Part shown: positions 53,390 to 64,000 of the stretch, piece by piece
How positions within the stretch are numbered: position 1 is the stretch's first letter
How the letters are laid out: each line of letters starts with the position of its first letter
Assembly: GCA_016718565.1 (NCBI GenBank)
Contig: JADKCZ010000018.1
Span: 707,001-771,000, forward strand
DNA length: 64,000 nt
Direction of reading: 5' to 3'
Source: Anaeromyxobacter sp.
GTDB lineage: Bacteria; Myxococcota; Myxococcia; Myxococcales; Anaeromyxobacteraceae
Notes under the pieces: generated by a model
Databases searched by the model: none
Told to the model about the DNA's origin: nothing
The model's input: only the letters and a program-made list of their open reading frames with translations
Made by a program: the position numbers and the translations under genes

Positions 53390-54688
53390 ATGAACGCGCT
53401 CCCCGCCCTGCTCGCCCTCGCCCTGCTGGCCCACCCTCGCCCCGCCCCCTACCCGGCCGTCGTCGACCGGGTGGCCGGCATGGTCTCCGACGGCCAGCTC
53501 CAGGCCCTGGCCGCCGAGCGCGGCCTCCAGCTGATCGACCTCACCTGGGAGGACACCGGCCGCAGCCAGGGCTCGTCGGTGGGCCCCAACATCAGCGACG
53601 TGACCATCGAGGTGGTCTCCGACGACCGGGGCGCCCGCACGCTGGCGCTCATGCCGGTGCTGCGCTTCCCCAACTTCGCCGACCGGACCGCCGACGTGCG
53701 GCTCGACAAGATCTGGCTCAAGGTGGGCAACGAGCGCGACGGCTCGGCCGAGCGGGTGGTCTCGCTCAAGGACTTCCTGGCCAGCCCGGGCCGGTTCCTC
53801 TCCGCGCCCGCGGCCGGTCGCATCCAGGGCGGCACCCTGCTGGCGCCGCGCGACACCCACGCGCTGGTGTCGGCCCAGGCCACCTTCCTGCCGGTGCCGC
53901 AGGGCGGGCAGGCCACCTTCCACCCGGTCATCTTCAACTACCAGTCCACCCAGGGGCACCCGGCCGTGCTGACGCTGCTGGTGACCCGCCAGGGCACCTC
54001 GCTCACCATCGTCGACAACGCCCGCGACACGGTGAGCGGCCACGCCTCGTGGGGGCAGCGGCTCTTCTTCAACGCCGGCGGCGAGCGCGCCCCGCTCACG
54101 GCCGAGCGGCTCTCCGACGTGTCGGCCAGCGGCACCACCATGAACGGCGAGTCGGCGGGCAGCCTGGGCGCCGACGCCAACCTGCTCATGCTGGTGCAGG
54201 TGCCGCTGGTGGTGAGCCGCCCGCAGCGCAAGGCCCTGGGCGGCGCCTTCCCCATGTCGGCCCCGCCCGCCGCGGCCATGGAGTCGAAGTCGGCCGACCG
54301 CGCCTCCGACCTGGAGACCGCGGTGCTGGGCCACGGCGAGCTCGACGGCCCCTTCACCGAGCTGGCCGGCCTCACGGTGGCGCGCGACCAGCGCTTCCCG
54401 GTGCGCGTCACCGTGCAGTTCTACCAGGCCACCGCCACCGGCCAGATCGGCCGCGCCGAGCTGGCCGGCCTGGCCGGGCGCATCGAGGCCGTCTACGCCA
54501 AGGGAGACTACGTGGGCTCGCTGGTGGTGCCCGCGCCGCGCGACCTGGCCCGGCCGACCCGCTGGCAGGCGCGCCGCGCCGAGCCGACCTGCCGCGTCAC
54601 CCGCCCCGACGTCTGCGAGTTCCCCGGCCTGGCCGAGCGCTGGGGGCTGTGCTGCCCGGCGCCGCTGCCGCCGGCCGGCATCTGGTAG
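53390..54688 (+). CDS. Secreted conserved protein of unknown function
   Basis: 432 residues from an ATG with GGAGG upstream and a short signal peptide (LPALLALALLAHPRPAP). The mature protein has many alternating strands (VDRVAGMVSDGQLQALAAERG..., IEVVSDDRGARTLALMPVLRFPNFADRTADVRLDK..., ATFHPVIFNYQSTQGHPAVLTLLVTRQGTSLTIVDN), a Cys pair in the tail (TCRVTRPDVCEFPG, LCCPAPLP). No family is recognised. It is convergent with the acylase gene and separated from it by a bidirectional hairpin. Confidence 0.72.
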   Translation: MNALPALLALALLAHPRPAPYPAVVDRVAGMVSDGQLQALAAERGLQLIDLTWEDTGRSQGSSVGPNISDVTIEVVSDDRGARTLALMPVLRFPNFADRTADVRLDKIWLKVGNERDGSAERVVSLKDFLASPGRFLSAPAAGRIQGGTLLAPRDTHALVSAQATFLPVPQGGQATFHPVIFNYQSTQGHPAVLTLLVTRQGTSLTIVDNARDTVSGHASWGQRLFFNAGGERAPLTAERLSDVSASGTTMNGESAGSLGADANLLMLVQVPLVVSRPQRKALGGAFPMSAPPAAAMESKSADRASDLETAVLGHGELDGPFTELAGLTVARDQRFPVRVTVQFYQATATGQIGRAELAGLAGRIEAVYAKGDYVGSLVVPAPRDLARPTRWQARRAEPTCRVTRPDVCEFPGLAERWGLCCPAPLPPAGIW

Positions 54689-54708
54689 CGCGCCGCGCGC
54701 GGATCAGG

Positions 54709-54743
54709 GAGGCCCGGCGCCCGTCGAGGGGTCGCCGGGCCTC
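54709..54743. terminator. Bidirectional hairpin between converging genes
   Basis: A perfect 11 bp stem GAGGCCCGGCG/CGCCGGGCCTC with a 13-base loop between the secreted protein (+) and the acylase (-). It could end both transcripts. Confidence 0.65.
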
Positions 54744-54769
54744 GCCGCGCCGGCGGCCTCGCCGCCCCG

Positions 54770-57283
<2,514 letters not shown>

Positions 57284-57597
57284 GCGGGGAGCCTACACCG
57301 GGGTGGCGCCGGCGCTTCCTGGGAGGCGCGATCAGGATCGGGGTCGGGATCGGGATCGGGGTCGCGCTCCGCGTCACCCGGCGACGGGACGCACGCACCT
57401 GTCGGTGGGTGCTCACCTCCCGCCTCGCGCCGGGTCGCCGCGCGCCCGGTGGCGGATTGCCACACCCGTCGGCGCGCGGACCCGTGGCGCGCGCTCCGCC
57501 GTCCCGCCTCCACCTGGCGCGGCGCGCAAAGGGCGATGGTACATTCGACGCTGGGCTGAACGCGGGGCCCGCGGGGCCAGCCGGCCGGGAGAACCAC
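57284..57597. other. Intergenic region between acylase and FIST genes, with a short hexamer array
   Basis: 314 bases between divergent genes. At 57334-57363 are five hexamer units (GGGGTC, GGGATC, degenerate). The rest must hold two promoters, but I see no clear elements and no gene. Confidence 0.6.
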
Positions 57598-58770
57598 ATG
57601 GCAGGGGAGCAGCTGAGGGCGGGCACGGGGCTGAGCCGCGGCCAGGACTCCTTCCAGGCCGGCAGCGCCGCCGCCGCCGCCGCGGTGCAGGAGCTGGCCG
57701 GCCAGGCGCCGGCGCTGGTCGTGGTGTTCACCACGCCGCGCCACGACCTGCCGGCGCTGCTCGCCGGGGTCCGGTCCGTCACCGGGACCACGCTGCTGGT
57801 GGGCTGCACCTCCTCGGGCGAGATGGTGCGCGGCGAGTTCATGGGCTTCGGGGCCGGCGTGGCCGTCCTGGTCCTGACGGCCGGGCCCTACCGCTTCGGC
57901 GCGGCCTCCGCCGACCACGTCCGCGGCGACCTCGACCGCGCCGGCCAGGCCCTCACCCGGGCCAGCCGCGAGGCGGCGGGCCCCGGACCGAACGGCACCG
58001 TGGTGCTGCTGGCCGACTCGCTGCTCGGCGACCTGCAGCAGCTGGTGCAGGGCGTCTACCGCGTCACCGGGCCGAAGGTCGCCATCGTCGGCGGGGGGGC
58101 CGGTGACGAGCAGAAGTTCGTGCGGACCCTGGTCTTCCACGACGACCGGGTCATCGACGAGGGGGTGGTGGCGCTCTGGATCTCCAGCCCGGAGCCGCTG
58201 CGGGTGGTGACGCGGCACGGCTGGGAGCCCATGGGGATCCCGATGCTGGTGACCCGCGTGGAGGGCACCCAGATCATGGAGCTGGGCGGGCGCGCGGCGG
58301 CGGAGGTGTACGAGGCGCAGCTCGGGCTGGGCGCGGGCGAGCTGACCCCCGAGGCCTTCTGGGGCACCTCCATCATGCACCCGCTCGGCCTGCTCCAGCC
58401 CGACGGGTCCACCGTCATCCGGGTGGCCCGGTCGAAGTCGGCGGAGGGGTACCTCAACATCCAGGGCTGCTGCCCGCCGGCGGGCGGCGCCGTCCAGGTC
58501 ATGACCGGCACCACCGACCAGCTCCTCGACATCGCCGAGGAGGTGGCTGGCGCCGCCCTGGAGGGGCGCCCGGCGGCAGGGGTCCTGCTGGCCTTCAGCT
58601 GCGCGGCGCGCGCCAAGATCTTCGGCGAGCGGGCGCCGGAGGAGCCGCGGCGCCTCCAGGCGGCGGCGGGCGCGGTGCCGGTCTTCGGCCTCTACTGCTG
58701 CGCCGAGTTCGCGCGCACCGCCGGCGTCCTCGGCACCCACAACGCCACGCTGACCGCGCTGGCCCTCTAG
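57598..58770 (+). CDS. FIST domain sensory protein
   Basis: 390 residues from an ATG with GGGAG upstream. N-terminal FIST_N (DSFQAGSAAAAAAVQELAGQAPALVVVFTT, LLVGCTSSGEM, VAILGF-like GFGAGVAVLVLTAGPYRFG; KVAIVGGGAGDEQ) and FIST_C (GYLNIQGCCPPAGGAVQVM, LLAFSCAARAKIFGER, VPVFGLYCCAEFART) domains are present at normal length. FIST domains bind small ligands, often amino acids, and are usually partnered with signalling proteins. The next gene starts 17 bases on and encodes a histidine-kinase-like protein, so the two form a module. Confidence 0.93.
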   Translation: MAGEQLRAGTGLSRGQDSFQAGSAAAAAAVQELAGQAPALVVVFTTPRHDLPALLAGVRSVTGTTLLVGCTSSGEMVRGEFMGFGAGVAVLVLTAGPYRFGAASADHVRGDLDRAGQALTRASREAAGPGPNGTVVLLADSLLGDLQQLVQGVYRVTGPKVAIVGGGAGDEQKFVRTLVFHDDRVIDEGVVALWISSPEPLRVVTRHGWEPMGIPMLVTRVEGTQIMELGGRAAAEVYEAQLGLGAGELTPEAFWGTSIMHPLGLLQPDGSTVIRVARSKSAEGYLNIQGCCPPAGGAVQVMTGTTDQLLDIAEEVAGAALEGRPAAGVLLAFSCAARAKIFGERAPEEPRRLQAAAGAVPVFGLYCCAEFARTAGVLGTHNATLTALAL

Positions 58771-58786
58771 CGGCACGGGCGCCTGG

Positions 58787-60253
58787 GTGGACGGGACCAC
58801 GCCGCCGGCGGGCCAGGAGCGGGGGGCGGCCGCGCCGCCGCCGGGGCGCGAGGTGGTGGAGCGGCTGCGCCTGGCGCACCTGGAGGCGCTGCGGGCCCTG
58901 GGCGCCGCGGTCGCCGACACCACCCGCCTCACCCGCCTGTTCACCATCCTGGGCGAGCCTGCTCCGCTGGAGGTGCTGCTGGAGCGGGTCCTCGCCACCC
59001 TCTCGGAGCTCTTCTCGTCGGACGTGGTGCTGCTCCTGCAGCCGGCCGGGCCGGGGGAGTTCGCGCCGCTGGCGGCCATCGGGCTGCCGGAGGACCTGCT
59101 GCGCCGGCCCGTCTCGGCCGCGCCCGGCAGCCGGCTGGCGGCGGCCCTGGCGGGCCGTGCGCCGGAGGAGTCCGGCGAGGTGCAGGACGACCTCGCCGTG
59201 GACCTCCACCTGCGGGAGCTGGGGATCCGGCGCGCGGTGTGGCTGCCGGTGGTCGGCGCGGCCGAGCCGCTGGCCGTGCTCTGCCTGGCCCGCTGCCGCC
59301 CGGCGCCGTTCTCCCGCGCCGACGTGGACCTGCTCAGGGCCATGGCCTACCGGATCGGGCTGGTGCTGGAGCGGGACCGGACCGAGGCCTCGCTGCGCGA
59401 GGCGCAGGAGCGGCTGCTCCAGGCCGAGAAGCTGGCGCTGGCCGGCCGCCTGGCCGGCTCGGTGGCCCACGAGGTCAACAACCCGCTGGCCTACCTCAGG
59501 GCCAACCTGCAGGCGCTGCAGCGCCAGCTGCCGGCCGTCTCGGCCACCCTCGAGGCCGCCCGCTCCGCCGCCGCGTTCCTGGCCAGCCACCCCGCGCCGG
59601 AGGCCCGCCAGCAGGGGCGCACCCTCCTGGCCGCGATGGGCGAGGAGGCCGGCGCCGAGCTCACCACGGAGCTGGCCGAGCTGGTCGAGGAGTCGCTCGA
59701 CGGCGTCGTCCGCATCGGCCACCTGGTCCGGGGCTTCACGCGCCTGGCGGTGGCGGACCAGCCCACCCTGGCCGGCTGGGTGGACCTGCGGGCCCTGGTC
59801 GCCGAGTGCCTCTCCGAGCTGCCGGGCCAGGCGGGCGGCCCCGGCCTGGTGCAGCTGGGCCTGGGCGGCGACGCCTGCGCCGCCTGGGTGGCCCCCGAGG
59901 TCCTCAAGGCGGCGCTGCTCGGCCTGCTGCGGTTCCTGCGGTCGCCCGGGCACCGCCGCGGCGAGCCGGTGGGCCAGGTCGTCGTCGTCGCCGAGCGCCA
60001 GCAGGGCCGACCGACGGTGGTCATCACCGACCCGTCCATCCTGCTGTCGGACGAGCAGCGGCGGGCCATCTTCGATCCGCGCATGGAGGAGGTGGAGACG
60101 CCGGGTGGCCGCACCATCCGCCTCAGCCTGTCGCTCCTGCTGAGCTACCAGCTGCTGCGCGGCTGCCAGGCGGAGCTCTCGGCCACCGCCACGGGGCTGC
60201 AGGGGCTGGTGATCCGGATCCGGCTGCCGGCGGTGCCCGCCGCCCCGGCCTAG
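58787..60253 (+). CDS. GAF/HisKA protein with degenerate ATPase domain (putative pseudo-kinase)
   Basis: 488 residues from a GTG; no membrane segment. Residues 60-200 are GAF-like (LLERVLATLSELFSSDVVLLL, LAVLCLARCRPAPFSRADVDLLRAMAYRIG). The HisKA dimerisation region is intact with GSVAHEVNNPLAYL (His228). The C-terminal ATPase region has lost key motifs: the N-box helix is VLKAALLGLLRFLRS without Asn, the G1 site reads TDPSILLSDEQ instead of DxGxG, and the G2 GxGL motif is absent (TIRLSLSLLLSYQLL). It therefore may not bind ATP. It could act as a phosphotransfer or dimerisation partner for another kinase, controlled by the FIST protein. Confidence 0.85.
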   Translation: MDGTTPPAGQERGAAAPPPGREVVERLRLAHLEALRALGAAVADTTRLTRLFTILGEPAPLEVLLERVLATLSELFSSDVVLLLQPAGPGEFAPLAAIGLPEDLLRRPVSAAPGSRLAAALAGRAPEESGEVQDDLAVDLHLRELGIRRAVWLPVVGAAEPLAVLCLARCRPAPFSRADVDLLRAMAYRIGLVLERDRTEASLREAQERLLQAEKLALAGRLAGSVAHEVNNPLAYLRANLQALQRQLPAVSATLEAARSAAAFLASHPAPEARQQGRTLLAAMGEEAGAELTTELAELVEESLDGVVRIGHLVRGFTRLAVADQPTLAGWVDLRALVAECLSELPGQAGGPGLVQLGLGGDACAAWVAPEVLKAALLGLLRFLRSPGHRRGEPVGQVVVVAERQQGRPTVVITDPSILLSDEQRRAIFDPRMEEVETPGGRTIRLSLSLLLSYQLLRGCQAELSATATGLQGLVIRIRLPAVPAAPA

Positions 60254-60254
60254 C

Positions 60255-60851
60255 TCAGGCCGCCAGGCCGGCCGGCGCCGCCGGCTTGCGCCGGGCCCGC
60301 CGCGGCCCGGTGGCCCTCAGGTGCCGCCACAGGTTGAGCCGCTCGCCGGAGATGACCCGGCTGCCGAGGTCGGCCTCCAGGAAGGCCAGCAGCTCGGCCG
60401 GCGTGGTGGTCTCGTTGCCCAGCCGCTCGGCCCCCGGGTAGCGGGAGGCCTTCATGACCCGCACCACCGCCTCGGAGCAGAACAGGGCCCGCGACGAGGT
60501 GAAGGGGTTGCGCCACCGCCTGGCGCTGAACCACCGGCCCACCAGCGTGAGGAAGATGCCGAAGAGGCCGAGCACGTCGAACTGGTCGCCCAGCCAGCCG
60601 CCGGCCTCGGGCAGGCCCCGGTGCAGGTCGTGGGCCGGCTCCACCAGCGCCACCACCCGGTTCTCCTTCACGAACTCCGCGAGGGCGATGAGCCGGAACC
60701 CGGTGGAGTGGGCCTCCAGCACCAGGCGGAGCTCGAAGAGCGGGTCCTCCACCAGCAGCCAGGCGTGGCTGGCCTGCGACCGCATCATGGCGCGGATGAG
60801 CGCCGAGAGCGGGTTCCAGCGGCGCGGCGTGGAGAAGCCGACGAAGACCAT
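60255..60851 (-). CDS. Permuted papain-like (YiiX/NlpC-P60-type) protein, tentative
   Basis: 198 residues from an ATG with GGAGG five bases upstream; a longer frame to 60887 lacks this. His29 (QASHAWLLV) near the start, and Cys125 with Glu127 (LFCSEAVVRVM) later, follow the order seen in permuted papain-fold hydrolases, where His precedes Cys. There is no signal peptide; a hydrophobic stretch (FDVLGLFGIFLTLVGRWF) could be membrane-associated. Substrate unknown, possibly lipid or peptide amides. Stops one base from the kinase gene on the other strand. Confidence 0.6.
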   Translation of the reverse strand: MVFVGFSTPRRWNPLSALIRAMMRSQASHAWLLVEDPLFELRLVLEAHSTGFRLIALAEFVKENRVVALVEPAHDLHRGLPEAGGWLGDQFDVLGLFGIFLTLVGRWFSARRWRNPFTSSRALFCSEAVVRVMKASRYPGAERLGNETTTPAELLAFLEADLGSRVISGERLNLWRHLRATGPRRARRKPAAPAGLAA

Positions 60852-61094
60852 GCGTCCTCCGAGGGGGGAGAGGGCGCAGCACAGCACGCCGCGTCCGGCT
60901 TGTCATGGCGGGCCTGGCCGGGCCGGGCGAGCGCGGGCGGCCCGGGCCGACCCGTCCTCCCGGCGGGTGGCGCCCCTCGGTCGCGTGGCAGGGCGCCGCA
61001 CGCACCCGCCGGTTCCCCTTGAACCCCGTTCCTGTGCCGTGCCACCATCTCCGGCCGCTTCCACGCCACCCCCCGATCCACCAGGAGCCCGCCC

Positions 61095-62417
61095 ATGAGC
61101 CCCGCCCCGTTCCACCCGCTCGCCTCGGCCGCCAACGAGGCGCTGGCGAAGGACTGCCCGGTCCTGCTGGACCTGCTCTCGGAGCGCGGCAAGCGCTTCT
61201 TCTTCCCGTCCAAGGGGATCCTGGCCCAGGGCGCCGAGGCCAAGCTGAAGGCCAAGACCGCCAACGCCACCGTGGGCATCGCCACCGAGAACGGCGCCCC
61301 CATGAACCTGGCGTGCGTGGCCAAGTACTTCACCGGCCTGACCCCCGCCGAGATCTTCGACTACGCGCCCTCCTACGGCAAGCCGGACGTGCGCGCCGCC
61401 TGGGCCAAGAAGCAGCGGGCCGAGACGCCGTCGCTGGGCGAGCACCCGCTCTCCAGCCCGGTGGTCACCAACGCCCTGACCCACGGCCTGGGCCTGGTGG
61501 GCGACCTGTTCCTCGACCCGGGCGACGCGGTGCTGACCGCCGACCTGCTCTGGGAGAACTACAACCTGAACTGGGAGACCCGGCTCGGCGCCGTCTTCCA
61601 CTACTTCCCCTTCTTCGACGACCGGCTCACCGGCTTCAACCTGGCGGCCTTCACCGCCGGGCTGGCCCGGCACCGCGGCCAGAAGCTGGTGGTCTCGCTC
61701 AACTTCCCCAACAACCCGTCGGGCTACACGCCCACCCGGGTCGAGGCCGACGCCATCGTGGCCGCCCTCACCGCCGAGGCCGAGGCCGGCACCAGGCTGG
61801 TGGTCTGCGTCGACGACGCCTACTACGGGATGTTCTACGACGACGCCTCGGCCACCGAGTCGATCTTCGGCAAGCTGGCCAGGGCCTCGAACAACCTCCT
61901 GGCCATCAAGGTCGACGGCGCCACCAAGGAGGAGTTCGTCTGGGGCCTGCGGGTGGGCTTCGTCACCTTCGGGGTGAAGAACGGCACCGCCGCCGCCTAC
62001 AAGGCGCTGGAGGACAAGACCGCCGGCCTGATCCGCGCCTACATCTCCAACGTCTCCAACCCCGGGCAGTCGGTGGTCCTGAAGGCGCTCAACGACCCCG
62101 ACTTCCGCGCCCAGCAGGCCGAGAAGGTGGCCACCCTGCGCGGCCGGGCCAAGGTCACCGCGGTGGAGTGCCGCCGGGCCGAGTACGCCGACTGCTGGGA
62201 CGTCTACCCGTTCAACTCGGGCTACTTCATGTGCCTGCGCCTCAAGGGCGCCGACGCCGACGCGGTGCGGGTCAAGCTGCTCGACGAGCACGGCGTGGGC
62301 GCCATCGCCCTCGGGAAGACCGATCTGCGGGTGGCCTTCTCCTGCCTCACCGAGGCGCAGATCCCCGGCGTCTTCAGCGCCGCGGCCAAGGCGGTGCGGG
62401 CGGTGCGCGGGTCGTAG
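61095..62417 (+). CDS. PLP-dependent aminotransferase, class I/II fold
   Basis: 440 residues. Fold type I motifs: NFPNNPSGYTPT (203-214), CVDDAYYGMFYDD (238-250, with the Asp that binds the pyridine nitrogen), Lys278 in IKVDGATKEEF (Schiff base) and Arg286 in GLRVGFV (substrate carboxylate). The N-terminal IATENGAPMNLACV and DYAPSYGKPDVRAAWAKK are typical of the aromatic or broad-range group. The reaction is transfer of an amino group between an amino acid and a 2-oxo acid; specificity cannot be read. It lies alone between opposite-strand neighbours. Confidence 0.9.
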   Translation: MSPAPFHPLASAANEALAKDCPVLLDLLSERGKRFFFPSKGILAQGAEAKLKAKTANATVGIATENGAPMNLACVAKYFTGLTPAEIFDYAPSYGKPDVRAAWAKKQRAETPSLGEHPLSSPVVTNALTHGLGLVGDLFLDPGDAVLTADLLWENYNLNWETRLGAVFHYFPFFDDRLTGFNLAAFTAGLARHRGQKLVVSLNFPNNPSGYTPTRVEADAIVAALTAEAEAGTRLVVCVDDAYYGMFYDDASATESIFGKLARASNNLLAIKVDGATKEEFVWGLRVGFVTFGVKNGTAAAYKALEDKTAGLIRAYISNVSNPGQSVVLKALNDPDFRAQQAEKVATLRGRAKVTAVECRRAEYADCWDVYPFNSGYFMCLRLKGADADAVRVKLLDEHGVGAIALGKTDLRVAFSCLTEAQIPGVFSAAAKAVRAVRGS

Positions 62418-62441
62418 CCGCCGCCCGGCGTCCGGTCGCAC

Positions 62442-62477
62442 CCACGGCCCCTTCACCGTCCGGTGGAGGGGCCGTGG
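62442..62477. terminator. Hairpin after the aminotransferase gene
   Basis: A 16 bp stem with one wobble (CCACGGCCCCTTCACC/GGTGGAGGGGCCGTGG, loop GTCC) 24 bases after the stop, followed by TCGTT on the plus strand. Likely terminator, usable from both sides. Confidence 0.75.
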
Positions 62478-62501
62478 TCGTTCCGCCCCCTCCACCCCTC
62501 C

Positions 62502-62598
62502 CCGCTCCCCCAGCAAGCTGGGGGAGCGGAGGGAGAGCATGGCGAGCCCCCTCGTTGAGCCCCCCGGCCCTCTCCCCGCCGGGGAGAGGGCCGGGGGG
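62502..62598. repeat. Pair of palindromic intergenic elements
   Basis: First a 13 bp palindrome CCGCTCCCCCAGC/GCTGGGGGAGCGG (62502-62529), then a perfect 19 bp palindrome starting CCCCCCGGCCCTCTCCCCG (62560-62598). The GGCCCTCTCCCC core is shared with the element at 49.4 kb. Confidence 0.85.
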
Positions 62599-62612
62599 AG
62601 GGGGCCGACGGC

Positions 62613-63935
62613 TCAGCTCCGGTAGTCGGCGTTCTCGGTGACGTACTCGTGCGTCAGATCCGCCCCCAGCACCTCGGCCTGGCCCGGTCCCCGCCCCACC
62701 ACCGCCTCGATGGCCACGCAGCGCTCGTGGCGCGGGTAGTCCACCGGCGGCTTGAAGGTGATGCCGTCCGGCGCCGGGACCTGCGGGTAGAGCTCGGCCG
62801 CCAGCAGGTGGGCGGTGAGCCGCCGCTCCTTCTCCGGGTCCAGCTGGAACAGCCCGCCGTCCACGATCACCTCGCCGCCCATGGTGAGGCGGGCCTCGGC
62901 CGGATCGAGCGGGATGGCGCGCGCCCCGGCCTCCTTGCCGAGCGCCGCCACCAGCCGCCCCACGTTGGGATCGTTGCCGGCCACCGCGGTCTTGAGGAGC
63001 GGCGAGTTGACGATGGCCTTGCCCAGCGCCAGCGCGGCGGCGCGGTCCGGCGCGCCGCTGATGCGCACCCGCAGCACGTGGCGCACCCCCTCGCCGTTGC
63101 GGACCACGTCCTCGGCCAGGTCCCGGCAGACCTGCCCGAGGGCCCCGCGGAAGGCGGCCAGGTCCACCGGGCCGGCCGCGCCGGAGGCCAGCAGCGCCAC
63201 GGTGTCGGAGGTGGAGGTGTCGGAGTCGATGGAGATGGCGTTGAAGCTCTGGTCCACCGCGTCCGCCAGCGCCGCCCGCAGGGCCTGCCGCGGCACCGCC
63301 GCGTCGGTGAGCAGGTAGACCAGCATGGTGGCCAGGTTGGGCTCGATCATGCCGGCCCCCTTGGCGATGCCCACGATGGAGGCGCCGCCGGGCAGGTCGG
63401 CGCGCCGCACCTTGGGGTAGAGGTCGGTGGTCATGATGCCGTCGGCCGCGGGCAGGATGGAGTCCGGCTGGAGCGCCGCCACCGCGGCGGGCAAGGCCGC
63501 CGCCATGGCCTCCACTGGCAGCCGCCAGCCGATGACGCCGGTGGAGGAGGGCAGCACCTCCTCGGGCGAGAGGCCCAGCGCGCCGGCCGCCTCCCGGCAG
63601 AGCCGCTCCGTGGCCTCCACCCCGCCCGGCGCGCAGACGTTGGAGATCTTGTTGTTGACCAGCACCGCGCCCAGGCGCGCCCCGGCCAGGCGGCGGCGGC
63701 CCACGATGACCGGCGCGCCGGGGAAGGCGTTCCGCGTGAAGACGGCGGCGAAGGCCTCGGTGGGCCGGTCGAGCGCCAGCAGCGCCAGCTTCATGCGGGC
63801 CGGCCGGGCCACCTCGAACGGGGTGAACTCGAAGGCCGCCGCCCCGGCCCGGAAGCCCCGGGGGAGCTTCGCCTGCGCCGAGAGCCAGGCGCGGTGCGCC
63901 TCGCGGGAGTCGAAGGTGAGGGAGGTGCTGGCCAT
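62613..63935 (-). CDS. argJ: Arginine biosynthesis protein ArgJ (ornithine/glutamate acetyltransferase)
   Basis: 440 residues, the full ArgJ precursor. The self-cleavage site is LAT-MLVY with Thr203 as new N-terminal nucleophile of the beta chain. Conserved parts: LVNNKISNVCAPGG, SSTGVIGWRLP, DGIMTTDLYPK, GIAKGAGMIEPN, DSDTSTSDTV, NSPLLKTAVAGNDPNVGR and ending THEYVTENADYRS. ArgJ moves the acetyl group from N-acetylornithine to glutamate, closing the acetyl cycle. The protein starts MASTSLTFDSR; the ATG has no in-frame rival. Confidence 0.96.
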   Translation of the reverse strand: MASTSLTFDSREAHRAWLSAQAKLPRGFRAGAAAFEFTPFEVARPARMKLALLALDRPTEAFAAVFTRNAFPGAPVIVGRRRLAGARLGAVLVNNKISNVCAPGGVEATERLCREAAGALGLSPEEVLPSSTGVIGWRLPVEAMAAALPAAVAALQPDSILPAADGIMTTDLYPKVRRADLPGGASIVGIAKGAGMIEPNLATMLVYLLTDAAVPRQALRAALADAVDQSFNAISIDSDTSTSDTVALLASGAAGPVDLAAFRGALGQVCRDLAEDVVRNGEGVRHVLRVRISGAPDRAAALALGKAIVNSPLLKTAVAGNDPNVGRLVAALGKEAGARAIPLDPAEARLTMGGEVIVDGGLFQLDPEKERRLTAHLLAAELYPQVPAPDGITFKPPVDYPRHERCVAIEAVVGRGPGQAEVLGADLTHEYVTENADYRS

Positions 63936-64000
63936 GGCGGCGGAATACCCCGCGTGACCGGGAGCGTCAACGCGAGGGGCGCCGCCAGGCCTCCCCGCCC

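Overview
The window is very GC-rich DNA in which coding frames carry G or C at nearly every third position. It looks like a chromosomal piece of a myxobacterium (Myxococcota), most likely an Anaeromyxobacter relative. Supporting signs are a MYXO-CTERM-like sorting tail on a large surface protein, Cys-rich spacers in secreted proteins, several soluble or hybrid histidine kinases without paired regulators, an AcnB plus monomeric isocitrate dehydrogenase TCA set, and a complete cbb3 oxidase operon. The genus is inference; no rRNA or other phylogenetic marker was available to test it.

Layout. 1-4.5 kb: a modular Ig-like/LamG/MYXO-CTERM surface protein (5' end outside the window) overlapping an OmpA-like protein. 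4.5-9.2 kb: two overlapping sensor kinase genes with 7TM-type sensor regions. 9.2-15.3 kb: a secreted beta-helix protein and a run of plus-strand genes (unknown enzyme-like protein, RidA, PilZ-like protein, NAD(P)-binding SDR protein, lipoprotein). 15.3-23.3 kb: an encapsulin-type ferritin, a STAS-like protein and several large secreted proteins (ice-binding-like/anchor-A lipoprotein, a metzincin-motif protease, an OmpA protein, an IPT/TIG protein). 23.5-23.7 kb: tRNA-Glu(CUC) and tRNA-Gln(CUG) with a classic terminator. 23.7-28.7 kb: small unknown proteins, a MshEN/GAF-like protein, an aspartase/fumarase family lyase and a frameshifted NUDIX gene. 28.9-38.3 kb: a PAS kinase, then acnB, a TPR protein, mdh and monomeric icd on the minus strand.

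38.6-47.0 kb is a minus-strand cbb3 operon: ccoN, a ccoO fused to a second cytochrome c domain, a detached CcoP-like membrane anchor, ccoQ, ccoG, fixH, a TauE/SafE-like protein, ccoI and ccoS, most of them touching or overlapping. With acnB, mdh and icd it forms a respiratory block: the TCA enzymes make reductant and the cbb3 enzyme consumes it at low oxygen. 47.3-49.3 kb is a molybdopterin oxidoreductase. 49.6-54.7 kb holds an epimerase, a bacteriohemerythrin, a zinc-ribbon protein, tRNA-Cys, a three-gene set resembling type III secretion/flagellar accessory genes (TPR, FliJ/YscO-like, FliK/YscP-like) and a secreted unknown. 54.8-64.0 kb holds a penicillin-acylase family hydrolase, a FIST sensor paired with a histidine kinase that lacks its ATP-binding motifs, a permuted papain-like protein, an aminotransferase and argJ.

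The points most worth a second look are the rearranged two-haem cbb3 oxidase, a hexanucleotide repeat (GACCNC-type) found as tandem arrays at four loci and translated in two different frames, the FIST/pseudo-kinase pair, the shell-less encapsulated-ferritin homologue, and the isolated type III-like trio. I found no CRISPR array, integrase, transposase, rRNA gene or origin.
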